Origin: Verrucomicrobiota bacterium
GTDB lineage: Bacteria > Verrucomicrobiota > Verrucomicrobiia > JABWAM01
Assembly (NCBI GenBank): GCA_023269615.1
Contig: JAHFSY010000034.1
Coordinates: 1 to 48,458 of the forward strand
Direction: 5' to 3'
DNA: 48,458 bases
The first letter of the stretch is position 1, and each line of letters starts with the position of its first letter. This document shows, in pieces, positions 24,380 through 34,583 of this stretch. Below the pieces are notes generated by a model. That model had not been told where the DNA came from and did no database searches. It worked only from the letters and a program-made list of their open reading frames with translations. The position numbers were made by a program, and so were the translations under genes.

Positions 24380-26809
24380 ATGGATCGAAATATGGATTCG
24401 ATGAGAACACATTTCCGCCACGCACGGAGCGAGAGGCAACCAAATCGACTTGTTGCGATCATGATCATGACTTGCATGACCTGCTTTGCATCGGGTGCTG
24501 ATGTGGTTCTGGTTGATGATGGTCAGGCTCGCGCGGCAATTCATGTGGCTCCGGAAGTGATGGCGCCGGACCAGGGGGAACTGGACGAGTTCACGGTTTC
24601 CGTCGCCATGTTGCCGGAGCCGCAGCGCAGGCGCCTGCGCGAATCGGTCAAAGACCTGGCGATGTGCCTCGAAAAGATGTCGGGCGCCAAAGTGCCGATC
24701 ATCACGGACGCCTCGGCCGGTCTGGCGGAGGGGGCCGTGCCCATCTACATCGGGTCCAAGGCTGTCGAGGTCTTTGGCCCTGTCGGCAAGAGCCATCCTT
24801 TCAAACAAGCCTTCCGCGTGGTGGTGTCGAACAAACCGCGCGATTCCGTGGGCCTGATGGGGGAGTCGGACCTCTCGACAAGCTACGCGATCTACGAGCT
24901 CCTCGATCGGCTGGGTTGCCGGTGGTTCATGCCGAGCGACATGGGCGAGGTGATCCCGTCCATGAAAACCATCGAGCTGGAAGAAATGGATTTTCGGTCT
25001 GCGCCGTCCACTTTGTACCGGGGCCACGGATACCTCGACAACGCCTTTCGTCGGCGCAACCGACACGGCGGACTTTATCTCGCTTCGGGCGATGCACTCG
25101 AGTTGTACATCACGCCGGAACAACTCAAGGCACATCCCGAATGGCGGGCCACGGTCGACGGCAAACCGGTTGAGAACCGTCTCAAGTGGAGCAATCCCGC
25201 CGTGGGCAACGCCATCGCCGAGGCCATCCTTGCTTCGCAGGCCAGGCATTCGACAAGCCCCACCTGTTCGATCTCCCCGTGCGACGGGCTTGGGTTCGAT
25301 AACTCGCCCGAGGACAAGGCGCTCGACGCGGGTGATTGGGATGAGGCCAGCGGGGAGGTTTCGATCACGGACCGTCTGATCGCATTCGTCAATCCGATCG
25401 TGAAGCGGGTCAACTCCAAATACCCGGATCTGCGGTTCGGTTTGCTTTCCTACGCAAATTATTTGCGTCCTCCCGCGCGCGAAAACCCCGATCCGCACAT
25501 TGTCCCGCACCTCGCGCCGATCACATATTCCCGCGCGCACCCGATGAGTGACGATCGCGTGCCGGGCAACAAAGAGCTTCGTTACGCCATCGAAGGCTGG
25601 GCCAAAATCCGCCCGGAGATGGCGTATTGGTTCTACGCCTGGTTCCTCGCCGAGCCGGTCGCGCCCAACCCGATGCTGACCAAGTGGGGGCATGACGTGC
25701 CTTACATACTTGGAAAGGGCAACTGCCAGTTCTGGCAGCCCGAAACGCAGGCCAACTTCGAAACCTCGATGCACGCTCTCTACATGGGCGGCCGCCTGGC
25801 ATTCAATTCGAAGCTCAAACCGGTAGATGTCTTCCGGGAAACCAACGAAAAGTTTTACGGCAATGCCGCCCGCGAGATGACCGCCTACTGGGAGTACATT
25901 GACCATGTGTGGGTGGACCTCAACGAATATTCCGGCTGCGGCTTCGGGCATCTGCGTCGTTGGACGCCTGAAAGGCTCAAGGGCGCGCGGCAATTGCTGA
26001 ACAAGGCGGTGGCAGCCGCTAAAACGGACAAGGAAAAAGCCCGCATCGGGCTGGCAAGTGATTCCCTGGAGCTCTTCGAGAACTTCATGAAACTGCGTTA
26101 CGATCAGGCCGAGGGCCGGTTCGAAGGTCTCGTGCAAGGCGCGGACGCGTGGCATGCTCAGGTGAAGGCTCTGGCCGAGAAATACAAACCGCAATTCGCC
26201 TTCACATTCATGCCTTACGGCGCCGGGAGGATTTTGAGCGATGAATACTTTGCATGGTTCTACGAACCGACTTACAAAGATGCCACGCGGCTTGCGAAGG
26301 AATTCCAAATCCTCACACCGAAGCCTCTCCGCCAGTTCCGCTGGATCAAAGATCCCGAGAAACAAGGGGAGGCGGCCGGTTATGCGAAACCCGATTTCGA
26401 TGATGGCAAGTGGAAAATCACGGATGTTTGCGTCGAAACCTGGTCCGCCCTCGGATTGCACAACTACTTCAAAAGCGTGTGGTATCGGACCAAGGTGTCG
26501 ATTCCTTCGGTGCCCGCCGGCAAACGCGTCTGGCTCTGGCTGGCCAACACCGACGGTACGGCGAAGGTTTTCGTCAACGGGAAACACATTCCGTATGTGG
26601 CGGAGACCAAGGACAAGGACGGAAAAACCGTGTCCGAGACGAAACCGGAATCCTCGGGATACTGCACGCCTTTTTCCTTCGACATTACGGGCGACGTCAA
26701 GCCGGGCGCTGAAAACCAGATCTCAATTCTCTGCAGCCGGGGGGCCATCAATGAACTGGGTACCGGCGGCCTGCTGGGCCCGGTGACGATCTATCGCGAG
26801 AAAGACTGA
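24380..26809 (+). CDS. secreted DUF4838 protein 1, glycoside-hydrolase-like
   Basis: 809-aa protein. An N-terminal signal is likely (hydrophobic segment [18 protein letters not shown], about 23-40). The N-domain (about 50-200) resembles the alpha-glucuronidase-type N-terminal domain ([36 protein letters not shown]). Residues 200-480 form the DUF4838 barrel with [14 protein letters not shown] and [15 protein letters not shown]. The C-terminal 150 residues look like a galactose-binding beta-sandwich ([30 protein letters not shown]). Alternative ATGs at 24392 and 24401 are possible; none has a clear Shine-Dalgarno sequence. DUF4838 proteins are putative glycan hydrolases. The stop overlaps the convergent araC-type gene by 19 bp. 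Confidence 0.85.
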   Translation: MDRNMDSMRTHFRHARSERQPNRLVAIMIMTCMTCFASGADVVLVDDGQARAAIHVAPEVMAPDQGELDEFTVSVAMLPEPQRRRLRESVKDLAMCLEKMSGAKVPIITDASAGLAEGAVPIYIGSKAVEVFGPVGKSHPFKQAFRVVVSNKPRDSVGLMGESDLSTSYAIYELLDRLGCRWFMPSDMGEVIPSMKTIELEEMDFRSAPSTLYRGHGYLDNAFRRRNRHGGLYLASGDALELYITPEQLKAHPEWRATVDGKPVENRLKWSNPAVGNAIAEAILASQARHSTSPTCSISPCDGLGFDNSPEDKALDAGDWDEASGEVSITDRLIAFVNPIVKRVNSKYPDLRFGLLSYANYLRPPARENPDPHIVPHLAPITYSRAHPMSDDRVPGNKELRYAIEGWAKIRPEMAYWFYAWFLAEPVAPNPMLTKWGHDVPYILGKGNCQFWQPETQANFETSMHALYMGGRLAFNSKLKPVDVFRETNEKFYGNAAREMTAYWEYIDHVWVDLNEYSGCGFGHLRRWTPERLKGARQLLNKAVAAAKTDKEKARIGLASDSLELFENFMKLRYDQAEGRFEGLVQGADAWHAQVKALAEKYKPQFAFTFMPYGAGRILSDEYFAWFYEPTYKDATRLAKEFQILTPKPLRQFRWIKDPEKQGEAAGYAKPDFDDGKWKITDVCVETWSALGLHNYFKSVWYRTKVSIPSVPAGKRVWLWLANTDGTAKVFVNGKHIPYVAETKDKDGKTVSETKPESSGYCTPFSFDITGDVKPGAENQISILCSRGAINELGTGGLLGPVTIYREKD

Positions 26810-27819
26810 GTCATCTGCGGTCCGTCTTTGCGGGACCGGATCCGTTCCGTTCCCTGACCCCGAACCCGCATCTGCTGGAGCGCCTTCCATGGATCGGGCT
26901 TGTCCACCAGCAGCGTCGGCGCATGGGTGTGGGATTCGCTCCGAAACTGACGGGGACTGCGTCCCGTTTTTTGCCGGAACAATCGGGAAAAATAACTCTC
27001 CTGTTGGATCCCGACCTGGCTTGCAATCTCCTTGATGGGCAAAGCGGTGTGCTGGAGAAGCTCCCGCGCGTAGTAGATCCGATATCGGTTCATGCATTCG
27101 AGCGGCGAAAATCCCAAGTGCTGCTTGAACAACGTGTACAGCATCGTCCGTCCCAGCCCGCTCTTCTCCGCGATCGTCCCCACCGAAGTCGGCTGGTAGA
27201 ACAATTGCGCGATGTTGCTGACCGCGAGGCGCACGGCCTGCGGCATCGAGCTCGGGACGCCCCCGGAAGGCCGTGTCCCTTCGCGGCGTCTGGAACCGTC
27301 CTCAGCCGCCGCCTGCTGGGTGAAGAGGAGAGCCATGATCTGCTGGATGAGCGCGGAGAGTTGGCCTTCGTACCCGGACGGTTTCTCCCGGATCAGGCCC
27401 AGGATCCGACGAAACAATTCGCGCATCTCCGTGCGCCGGGCGATCCGCACCACGGGATTGCGGTCGCATCCGAGTGCTTCGAGCCAGCGAAATCCCCGCG
27501 CGCTGTCAAAGAACGCCCACTCGCATTTCCAGGGCTGTTCTCCCTTGACGTTCATCTCGTATGGGCGATGACCATCGAGGAAGATCAGGTCGCCGGGGCC
27601 CGCGACGAATGCACGGTTCCGGGTAACGACTCGGGCGGATCCGCGCACGGTGTACTGGAGCAGAAACCCGGCGTTGCGATGCTCCATCCCCCACCCGGGC
27701 AGGATCTCAGCGTGCCCCGCCATGATCACATAATCCCACATTTGCCGGGTGAACGGGTCCGGATGAGAACTCCATCGCTCCGCGGAAAGGTATTTCTCAA
27801 TGGAATCGTTGTTGGCCAT
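26791..27819 (-). CDS. AraC-family transcriptional regulator
   Basis: 342-aa regulator. A cupin-like AraC ligand-binding domain spans about 35-115 ([36 protein letters not shown]), then a helical linker, then two helix-turn-helix motifs at about 205-300: [20 protein letters not shown] and [20 protein letters not shown] followed by [12 protein letters not shown]. The start is ATG 27819; the longer open frame runs through the conserved box and is not coding. It is divergent from pseudopilin 2, with the 46-bp box in between, and convergent with DUF4838 gene 1. It probably senses a sugar and activates both pseudopilin-DUF4838 modules and perhaps the GH78 gene. Confidence 0.92.
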   Translation of the reverse strand: MANNDSIEKYLSAERWSSHPDPFTRQMWDYVIMAGHAEILPGWGMEHRNAGFLLQYTVRGSARVVTRNRAFVAGPGDLIFLDGHRPYEMNVKGEQPWKCEWAFFDSARGFRWLEALGCDRNPVVRIARRTEMRELFRRILGLIREKPSGYEGQLSALIQQIMALLFTQQAAAEDGSRRREGTRPSGGVPSSMPQAVRLAVSNIAQLFYQPTSVGTIAEKSGLGRTMLYTLFKQHLGFSPLECMNRYRIYYARELLQHTALPIKEIASQVGIQQESYFSRLFRQKTGRSPRQFRSESHTHAPTLLVDKPDPWKALQQMRVRGQGTERIRSRKDGPQMTQSFSR

Positions 27820-27840
27820 GGTGCGGGGAAGAGTGCCATA

Positions 27841-27886
27841 CACTGGACGATTTTGCAAGTCTTTCGCATAAACGTGCATGGACTCC
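27841..27886. promoter_or_regulatory. 46-bp conserved regulatory box, copy 2
   Basis: Counterpart of 23426-23471. It contains an 11-bp direct-repeat pair (TTTTGCAAGTC then TTTCGCATAAA) and TGGAC at both ends. It lies between the divergent AraC-type gene and pseudopilin 2, 29 bp before the pseudopilin ATG, the same distance as in copy 1. Confidence 0.78.
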
Positions 27887-27915
27887 GGGCCCCCATCCGC
27901 GGTAGGGTGTTGATC

Positions 27916-28656
27916 ATGAAACAGCGAACCGTGCATGCATTCACGCTTGTCGAGCTGCTGGTCGTGCTGGCCATCGTCTCGATCCTGGCCGCCCTGCTGC
28001 TGCCGGCGCTGAAGGGCGCCCGTGTCACGGCCAAACGGGTCGCCTGCATGTCAAATATGAAACAGGTCGCCACGGCGCTCCTGATCCAGTCGGATGAGGC
28101 GGAAGGGTGGCTTGATGACACGCACAACAACGGCCTCTACTGGGTTTTTTCGATCCAGCCCTATCTTGGGAACCGTAATCCGGCCGCGACAAACGACCAA
28201 TACGTCTCCTCGCCGCTGATCCGGGTGCCTTCGACCTACAAGCCCGTCGGTTGCCCCGGTTATGATGTCCCAGGTGGCCCAAACTGGGGAAGCACCTACT
28301 TCGGGGTGAACTGCAATTTCTCATGGAACGCGACGAAAATGCACAGCCTCCGGGAGGTGAAAAACTCCACCACAACCTTCCTCGTTAGCGATCAGCATCT
28401 GTATTGGTACGCTTACGACGTGTGGGCGTATGACGATACCTGTCACGGCAATCTGGGCAGTGGGATGGACTGCTATGCCCGGCACAGTCCTTTGAAATTC
28501 CAGGGTCGTGGGCTCAATTTTGTTTTTGTGGACGGCCACGCGACATTCGAAACCAGCAAGGGAAACGGCGACACGACAGCGATCTGGTGGCGGGTCCACC
28601 CCAGCCCGGATTCCACATGGTATAACTCGGGCACCTATGAGATGTGGGGACCATGA
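27916..28656 (+). CDS. pseudopilin 2 (prepilin-type N-terminus, H-x9-DG-like C-terminus)
   Basis: 246-aa paralogue of pseudopilin 1. A single prepilin signal [20 protein letters not shown] at residues 7-26 has Phe at the cleavage site and Glu at +5. The body and tail parallel pseudopilin 1: [60 protein letters not shown], and the final GTYEMWGP. The first codons (MKQRT) and the leader are also shared with copy 1. The stop overlaps the start of DUF4838 gene 2 as ATGA, so the two are translationally coupled. It is expected to be processed by a prepilin peptidase and inserted in the inner membrane; no such peptidase is in the window. Confidence 0.88.
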   Translation: MKQRTVHAFTLVELLVVLAIVSILAALLLPALKGARVTAKRVACMSNMKQVATALLIQSDEAEGWLDDTHNNGLYWVFSIQPYLGNRNPAATNDQYVSSPLIRVPSTYKPVGCPGYDVPGGPNWGSTYFGVNCNFSWNATKMHSLREVKNSTTTFLVSDQHLYWYAYDVWAYDDTCHGNLGSGMDCYARHSPLKFQGRGLNFVFVDGHATFETSKGNGDTTAIWWRVHPSPDSTWYNSGTYEMWGP

Positions 28657-31088
28657 AACGGTTCCTTCCCATCGCAATCCCCGTTCTGTGTGTCACGATG
28701 GTCCTCGTCAATGAGGCTCTCGCCGGATTTGTGGTGACTGAAGATGGGAAGCCCAAAGCAACCATTGTGATTGCCCGGGAAGCCCTTGGGGCGCCGACCG
28801 AACCCACAACGGATCAAATCCAGTCGGCGCAGCCTTCCACCAACAAGGTGGCGGCCGCGGCGCTCGACCTGCAGACCTACATCGAGAAAATTTCCGGCGC
28901 GAAACTTCCGATCGTTTCCGATGAAAAAGATCCGGGCGGCGCCGTCATCCTGGTCGGCCGCAGTGCGCTGACGAAGGAATTCGATTCAAAGATTCCCACC
29001 GGCCTGACTCCCATGCGCAACGAAGAGGGTTATGTCATCATCACGAAAGGTGACCGCCTGCTCCTGGCGGGGAATGACGCGCCGCCCTACCACGGCACCG
29101 AATACGCCGTGGCGGCGTTCCTGCATCGTCTTGGCGTTCGCTGGTACATGCCCGGCGAATTTGGCGATTTTGTGCCGAAGAAGGCGACCCTCGAGGTGGA
29201 CGGGTTGAATATTTCGAGCCGTCCTGATTTCAAGCTGCGCAACTGGTGGGGACCGCAGGCTCCGGAAAACCGGGCGCTCGAATACCGCTGGAAAATCCGC
29301 AACGGGATGAATCCCATGCTTCATTTCATCGCGTTGCCATCGGACAGCTCGATCCGGCAGGTGCTGCCGCCGACAGCCGACCTGGAAAAACCGGAGTACG
29401 CCCAGGTTTGGGGCGTGAAGGAGAATGGCGGGCCGTTTGAAGGCATGCCCAACCTGACCAGTGAAAAGTCGGTCCAGTTTGCCGCGGAAAAGATCAAGGA
29501 CTATTTCCGCAAGAATCCGGATGCCACCTCGTACGGGCTTGGCGCGGATGATGGGTATCCCCGCGATTTCAGTCCGGGCACGCTCAAGCGCAATCTCGGC
29601 ATACCCGACATTGGTGGTCGTCTGGGCATCGCCGGCGAAATGAACTGCACCGAAGAGTGGATGGAGTGGGTGCAGGCCGTGGCCCGGGAAGTCTATAAGG
29701 AATTTCCCGATCGCGTCATCACGACCAACGGCTATTCCAACCGCAATGTCCCGCCCATGGGCGTCACGCCGGACCCAAAGATCTGGATCATGTTCGCCGC
29801 CATCTGGTCGGACACGATGCACTCCTACGACAACCCGCGCAGCTGGATGATGCTGCGACAGGGCGAGATGCTCCGGCGATGGACGTCCATGTACGAGAAC
29901 GTGTTCATGTACAATTACATTTACTACATGCTCGCCGGCTGTGGAGCGCCCATCCCCCTTGCGCACAAGCATATGCACGACATGCCGCTTTATAAAAAAT
30001 GGGGGGTTGTCGGTTTCTCGGATGAAGGGCGGGTCGTGCGTGGCGAGACGGGGGTTTTTCCGACCTGGTTGCGCGCACGCATGATGTGGGAGGCCAATCT
30101 CGATGCCAAGGCATCGATGAATGAATTCTTTGCCAACTGGTACGGCCCTGCTCGGGAGCCGTCCCAGGCTTTCTGGGAAGAGCTGGAGAACACGTTTGAA
30201 AACACCCCGTGGCTGGGACACGAGGATCGCATCCTGCCTTATGTCTATTCGCAGGAGTTGATCGACAGGTTGGAGAAACATATGCGCAAGGCCGAGGCGC
30301 TGGCCACCGATCCGTGGAGCAAACCCCGCGTCCTCGCCGATCGGGTGGTGCTCGAACATCTCAAGGCTTACATGGCCATGAACCGGGCGGAGTTCGACGC
30401 GAATTTTGCCGAGGCGACGAAGCAGGCTCAACGCATGGTGGATGTTCGCAAGGATGCGACCGCATTGAGCCGGTTTTACTTCGACCCGGACCCAACCACT
30501 GGTGAAACGATGGGGTTTTATTACTGGGGTTCTGTTCAGCGACGCGATTATTACCAGACGATGGCGGATCTCACCACGGGCAAGACGGGCAAAATGATCG
30601 CCACGTTGCCGGAGAAAGCCAGATTCAAGAGCGATCCCCGCGATGACGGTCGGTATTTGGGATGGTATGATTCGGAATTCAAAGATGGTGATTGGGAATC
30701 CATCCTCACCACCATGCCGTTTTATCGGCAAGGCAAGGGTTGTGTTGATGCGCAGGGTTACCCTTATCTGGGCGCCATCTGGTACCGGATGGATGTGGAT
30801 GTGCCCGCCTCGGCCAAAGGGCAGAAGGTGAACCTCCACATTCCCACCATCGAGACCGAGGCCTGGGTCTGGGTCAACGGACAGTTCGTCGGTCATCGGC
30901 CTTACCATGAGGCCTATGAACGACCCAACCCGCTCGACATGGAGGTGACCCAGGCGCTCAAGCCGGGGCAGAAAAACTCGGTGGCCATCCGCGTGCATAC
31001 CAGCATGAATGCTTCCGCGATGGCCGACGGCATGGTCTCCCGCGCATTTCTCTACGCGCCCGAGCCCGACGCCAGAAAACCAAAGTGA
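28653..31088 (+). CDS. secreted DUF4838 protein 2, glycoside-hydrolase-like
   Basis: 811-aa protein with a signal peptide (1-24, [21 protein letters not shown]). It has the same architecture as DUF4838 protein 1: N-domain with [19 protein letters not shown] and [20 protein letters not shown], a DUF4838 barrel with [16 protein letters not shown] and [16 protein letters not shown], and a C-terminal beta-sandwich ([32 protein letters not shown]). Sequence identity to copy 1 is low, so substrates may differ. The ATG at 28653 sits in the pseudopilin stop (ATGA), with GTGGGGA upstream. An in-frame ATG at 28644 is less likely. The catalytic acids cannot be named, as DUF4838 chemistry is not established here. 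Confidence 0.87.
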   Translation: MKRFLPIAIPVLCVTMVLVNEALAGFVVTEDGKPKATIVIAREALGAPTEPTTDQIQSAQPSTNKVAAAALDLQTYIEKISGAKLPIVSDEKDPGGAVILVGRSALTKEFDSKIPTGLTPMRNEEGYVIITKGDRLLLAGNDAPPYHGTEYAVAAFLHRLGVRWYMPGEFGDFVPKKATLEVDGLNISSRPDFKLRNWWGPQAPENRALEYRWKIRNGMNPMLHFIALPSDSSIRQVLPPTADLEKPEYAQVWGVKENGGPFEGMPNLTSEKSVQFAAEKIKDYFRKNPDATSYGLGADDGYPRDFSPGTLKRNLGIPDIGGRLGIAGEMNCTEEWMEWVQAVAREVYKEFPDRVITTNGYSNRNVPPMGVTPDPKIWIMFAAIWSDTMHSYDNPRSWMMLRQGEMLRRWTSMYENVFMYNYIYYMLAGCGAPIPLAHKHMHDMPLYKKWGVVGFSDEGRVVRGETGVFPTWLRARMMWEANLDAKASMNEFFANWYGPAREPSQAFWEELENTFENTPWLGHEDRILPYVYSQELIDRLEKHMRKAEALATDPWSKPRVLADRVVLEHLKAYMAMNRAEFDANFAEATKQAQRMVDVRKDATALSRFYFDPDPTTGETMGFYYWGSVQRRDYYQTMADLTTGKTGKMIATLPEKARFKSDPRDDGRYLGWYDSEFKDGDWESILTTMPFYRQGKGCVDAQGYPYLGAIWYRMDVDVPASAKGQKVNLHIPTIETEAWVWVNGQFVGHRPYHEAYERPNPLDMEVTQALKPGQKNSVAIRVHTSMNASAMADGMVSRAFLYAPEPDARKPK

Positions 31089-31172
31089 AACCGGGACCCG
31101 CGCTTCACGACAAACAAGATCGTTGATTGCTTCCGTTTTTTAACCCGATTAAAACCACGAGGAGATTTTGAT

Positions 31173-32339
31173 ATGCCACTCACCTGGATTGGCGAAGCCT
31201 ACGACTTCCCTGCGGACCCCGAAACCGGGGTCACCACGGTACGGCTGACCTCGTCGCTGTACCATCACATCAACGTGTACCCCGAGCAGGGGTTTGGCTC
31301 GCCGGATGGCCGACGGGTGGCGATTTTGCGTTCGCGGTCTGCCGATCCGCGGCTCCCGCCCTCCGATCTGCTGGTGGCGGACCTCCACACGCTCCAGCTT
31401 GCCGTGCTCGAGCGGGATATCACCAGTTCGGGGATCGGCATCGCGACGGCGGCCTGGAGCGGTTGGATTTATTACCTGAACCAACAGAGCGAACTGATGC
31501 GCGCGAACCTCACCACGCTGGAGAAGGAGGTGATCTGGACGCGCTGGCCCTTCGATCCTGATTTCCTCTTCCACACCGTGTCGCACGATCACCGCTTCCT
31601 GATCGGGCAGCTGATGCAGGCGAGTTACAAGACTGCGCTGGTGCGCGTCGATCTGGTCGAGAAAGACTGGAAGATCATCTACGAGGACTATGAGATCAGC
31701 AACCCGCACCCTGTGTACAATCCGATACGAGGTCATGACCTGTATGTGTTCAAGATCGGCGGCTTTGGCGTCAATCATCGCCATGAAGTGAGGGAATTAG
31801 GCACTCCGCGGGGGCATAGTCATTTCATTCTGGATGATGAAGGGAAAAATCTGCGCCCCCTGCCGTTCGGCCGGCCCCGGTTCCCGAATTCCGGGCATGC
31901 GGGCTGGATCGCTGACACCGGCAAGGTGGCAACGGTCAGCAACGCTCTTTGGGAAGGCAACCGCGCGCGCCATACCCCGGAAAGCCCGGAGGGCAATATC
32001 TTTGTCGCCGGCCCCGGCGACCCGGAGCCGGTTGTGTTCCGCACGCCGGAGTATCATTTCAACCATATCGGAGTTTCCCGTTGCGGCCGCTATTTCGTGG
32101 CCGAGTCCTACTCAACGTTGCCGGGTCCGATCCCTCTGGTGATCGGTAATTTCCGGACCGGCAAATACCGTCCCTTGCTGACCGACAGCCGGTCGTGCGG
32201 GGGCGCGGCCGCCATCGGACATGCGCACGCCTATTTCACCGCCGACAGCAAGCATGTCATCTACAACGCGGACCCGACGTGGATCGGCCACGTCTGGGCC
32301 GCCCGGATCCCGTCGGGATTTTTGGAGAGCTTGAATTAA
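31173..32339 (+). CDS. beta-propeller protein, oligogalacturonate-lyase-like (PL22-like)
   Basis: 388-aa protein without signal peptide, predicted seven-bladed propeller. It resembles oligogalacturonate lyases in the HHINVYPEQGFGSPDGRRVA start, repeated blade ends (YYLNQQSELMRANL, RVDLVEKDWKIIYEDYE) and the late GHAHAYFTADSKHVIYNADP block. The metal-binding His residues of PL22 probably correspond to His in NPHPVYNP, RGHSHF and NHIGVS, but I cannot align them exactly. GAGGAG at 31159-31164 is a good Shine-Dalgarno sequence. It is the first gene of the six-gene unit to 39791. A related non-catalytic propeller is possible. Confidence 0.7.
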   Translation: MPLTWIGEAYDFPADPETGVTTVRLTSSLYHHINVYPEQGFGSPDGRRVAILRSRSADPRLPPSDLLVADLHTLQLAVLERDITSSGIGIATAAWSGWIYYLNQQSELMRANLTTLEKEVIWTRWPFDPDFLFHTVSHDHRFLIGQLMQASYKTALVRVDLVEKDWKIIYEDYEISNPHPVYNPIRGHDLYVFKIGGFGVNHRHEVRELGTPRGHSHFILDDEGKNLRPLPFGRPRFPNSGHAGWIADTGKVATVSNALWEGNRARHTPESPEGNIFVAGPGDPEPVVFRTPEYHFNHIGVSRCGRYFVAESYSTLPGPIPLVIGNFRTGKYRPLLTDSRSCGGAAAIGHAHAYFTADSKHVIYNADPTWIGHVWAARIPSGFLESLN

Positions 32340-32342
32340 CCC

Positions 32343-34583
32343 ATGAGAATCCCAATCCGAGTCGCAGAGACCGAAGGAGTGTCCCGCCGCGGGGAACCTG
32401 TCGAGATCGGGGTCCCCTTCGCTGCGGGCCAGGCGGCCACGGACACCCACTGGGTCGTGCTGGATGAGAAGGAGAATGGCCTGCCGTCGCAGTTCAAACC
32501 CCTGATTCATCACAAGGACGGCAGCCTCCGGGCGGCGCATGGGATCTTCCTGGTGGACCTTGAACCCGGCCAGACGCGCGCGCTCCACATCGCCCCCGGC
32601 AAGCCACCGACGGGGCAACCCCTCCTCGCGGAACGGACTGGCGCATTCCACGTGAAAGCGGGCGCAATGAAGGCCGTGTTCAACTCCCGGGGTGAGCTTG
32701 AGAGCCTGCTGTTGGACGGAACCGAATCGCTGGATATCTCCGCGGGTCCATCGCTTCGACTGGAGATCGGACTCGGACCGTTGGGGGAACGCCTGGGCGC
32801 CTCGGGCAAGCCCCCGGCTTTCACGACAACCATCAAGGAAGACGGCCCGGTTCGCTCGGTCCTGAACGTCCGGGGAAAATTCGTTCTGCGCGACCGACGC
32901 GGTCCGGTCGAGTTCGTGATGGATTGCGATTACGTTTTCTATGCGGGGCATTCGGAGATTCATCTCCGACCGATGTGGATTGGCGCGGTCACCGAGGCAG
33001 TGCAGATCAATGCATGGTCGCTCGCACTCCATTTGCGAAACGGAAGGCACGTCCGCTACGGCTCAAATCCCGAGCTCGTCCGTAACGATCCGAATCACGA
33101 GAACATGACCTGGCGGGCCCTCGATCATGGGTGGGCGAGCTGGCGGCTGGCGAATCAAATGCGCCTGACCGCATGGTCTCCCGATTTCGAGCGCCATCAA
33201 AACGGGTTGATCCGGACCGATCTGGTCGATCCGGAGCGGGACCGCTTGCAAGTGAACTTCGGACGGATCGAACCCTTCTGGGGTTATCATGACGTCAGCA
33301 ACCCGGCCAAACCGGTCGTAATCAACCGCGGTGGTTGGCGCCGCTGGGAAGCCGTATTCGGGTTTCATGGCGACGGGCAGGAACCGCAAGATTCCGTGAA
33401 CCGTTGGAAGTCACCGCTCCGGGCGTTTCCGTCGTCGGACCATTACCGCGCCGCCTACCAGCCGTGGCTCGAAGGCGTTTCCGTTCCGGGGGAACTCCGC
33501 GAACGGGTTGCCCAAAAATGCGAGGACTTTGTCTGTCACGAACCGGAATACGCGGGAGCTTTGCACGGAGGCCATGACTCGATCAACAAGACCTACCTTG
33601 AGCGTGGCGTGGCGCGCGGTGAGTTCGGCGAATATCTGTTTCACGAATTTTTCCGGTCAGGCGAACGGAAGTTCCACCGGATGGCATTCAACTTTGGACG
33701 GGTCTATCGCGACATCTTTTGTTTTACAATTCCGGAGGCGGCCACGGGCACCAATGAACTTGGAGCCGCCCGCATGCGTCAGACCGAGTACGACGCCTGC
33801 CATATCCGGAGCTACCGCGGAGCGGTGTTGCTCGCCTGCATGTACCAAGAGACTGGCGACGATCGCTACCTCGACGCATTGCGGCAGCGCGCGGAGTTTC
33901 ATCTCGCGAATTATCCCAACCAGGTCGGGCGTCAGGGAATGAGCGTCCGGGATACCGCCTTCATGGCGGATTATCTCGGACGGCCCGAACTGATGCAACA
34001 CGCCGTGCGGGTTGGGTTGCATTCGCTGGACAGTCATTTCGATCCCGTGGACGGTTTCTATCAGGATTACCAGCCGTTGCAAAAGGGAGAGACGCGTTCC
34101 AAGCCAATGACCTACCCGAACGGTTTCTGGAACGTGGGCGAATTTTTGCGCTCGTCGAATGCAAAGCCCGAAATGACCGTGTACAACATGATCGGCCTGT
34201 ACGGTCTGTGCCGGCTGCACGATCCCGGACCGGAATTTCTCGGGAAACTGCGACGGGTCTGCGACTGGTTCCGCGCCGCGCAGAACGAGGACGGAAGCTG
34301 GTCCTATCCCCAGTATTCGAGCACGACGCGCTGGGGACATGGCTGCCTCCAGGATGCGATGGGGATGCTGATGGCCTGGAAACTGTTTGGAGATCGCTCC
34401 TACCTTGATGCGGCCCGGCGCAGCATCGCGTTCGGTGAGGGGTTGTTAAAAAAACACGGGCGCATCCCGCTGATTCTTGGGTTGTCACCATTCGATCAAA
34501 CCGAGGATTCCCTCGTGTATTACTATGGCATTGAAACGCTCGCCTTGTATGAAGAAGCATTGGCCGCGGAGAAAATAAAATGA
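32343..34583 (+). CDS. PcRGLX/YetA-like protein with alpha-barrel C-terminus
   Basis: 746-aa protein. The N-terminal domain (1-90; SRRGEPVEIGVPFAAGQ, FLVDLEPGQTRALHI) matches the RIFT-barrel found at the start of PcRGLX/YetA-family proteins; PcRGLX is an exo-rhamnogalacturonan lyase. A middle beta domain (about 95-330) is followed by an (alpha/alpha)-type helical domain (about 370-740; HIRSYRGAVLLACMYQETGD, AQNEDGSWSYPQ), typical of polysaccharide lyases and some hydrolases. No signal peptide. It starts 3 bp after the propeller gene and overlaps the next gene by 4. Likely acts on a uronate- or rhamnose-containing oligosaccharide in the cytoplasm. Confidence 0.68.
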   Translation: MRIPIRVAETEGVSRRGEPVEIGVPFAAGQAATDTHWVVLDEKENGLPSQFKPLIHHKDGSLRAAHGIFLVDLEPGQTRALHIAPGKPPTGQPLLAERTGAFHVKAGAMKAVFNSRGELESLLLDGTESLDISAGPSLRLEIGLGPLGERLGASGKPPAFTTTIKEDGPVRSVLNVRGKFVLRDRRGPVEFVMDCDYVFYAGHSEIHLRPMWIGAVTEAVQINAWSLALHLRNGRHVRYGSNPELVRNDPNHENMTWRALDHGWASWRLANQMRLTAWSPDFERHQNGLIRTDLVDPERDRLQVNFGRIEPFWGYHDVSNPAKPVVINRGGWRRWEAVFGFHGDGQEPQDSVNRWKSPLRAFPSSDHYRAAYQPWLEGVSVPGELRERVAQKCEDFVCHEPEYAGALHGGHDSINKTYLERGVARGEFGEYLFHEFFRSGERKFHRMAFNFGRVYRDIFCFTIPEAATGTNELGAARMRQTEYDACHIRSYRGAVLLACMYQETGDDRYLDALRQRAEFHLANYPNQVGRQGMSVRDTAFMADYLGRPELMQHAVRVGLHSLDSHFDPVDGFYQDYQPLQKGETRSKPMTYPNGFWNVGEFLRSSNAKPEMTVYNMIGLYGLCRLHDPGPEFLGKLRRVCDWFRAAQNEDGSWSYPQYSSTTRWGHGCLQDAMGMLMAWKLFGDRSYLDAARRSIAFGEGLLKKHGRIPLILGLSPFDQTEDSLVYYYGIETLALYEEALAAEKIK

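Noticed and set aside
24263..26587. 774-codon open frame on the minus strand opposite DUF4838 gene 1
   Set aside because: No recognisable protein family or start signal. Long antisense frames are expected opposite GC-rich coding sequence, and the plus-strand gene has clear domains.
26923..27915. Extension of pseudopilin 2 upstream to 26923
   Set aside because: The extension is the reverse complement of the AraC-type gene. The prepilin signal directly after ATG 27916 fixes the start.
28986..30998. 670-codon open frame on the minus strand opposite DUF4838 gene 2
   Set aside because: Same reason. Its composition is typical of the reverse complement of a biased coding frame, with no recognisable motif.
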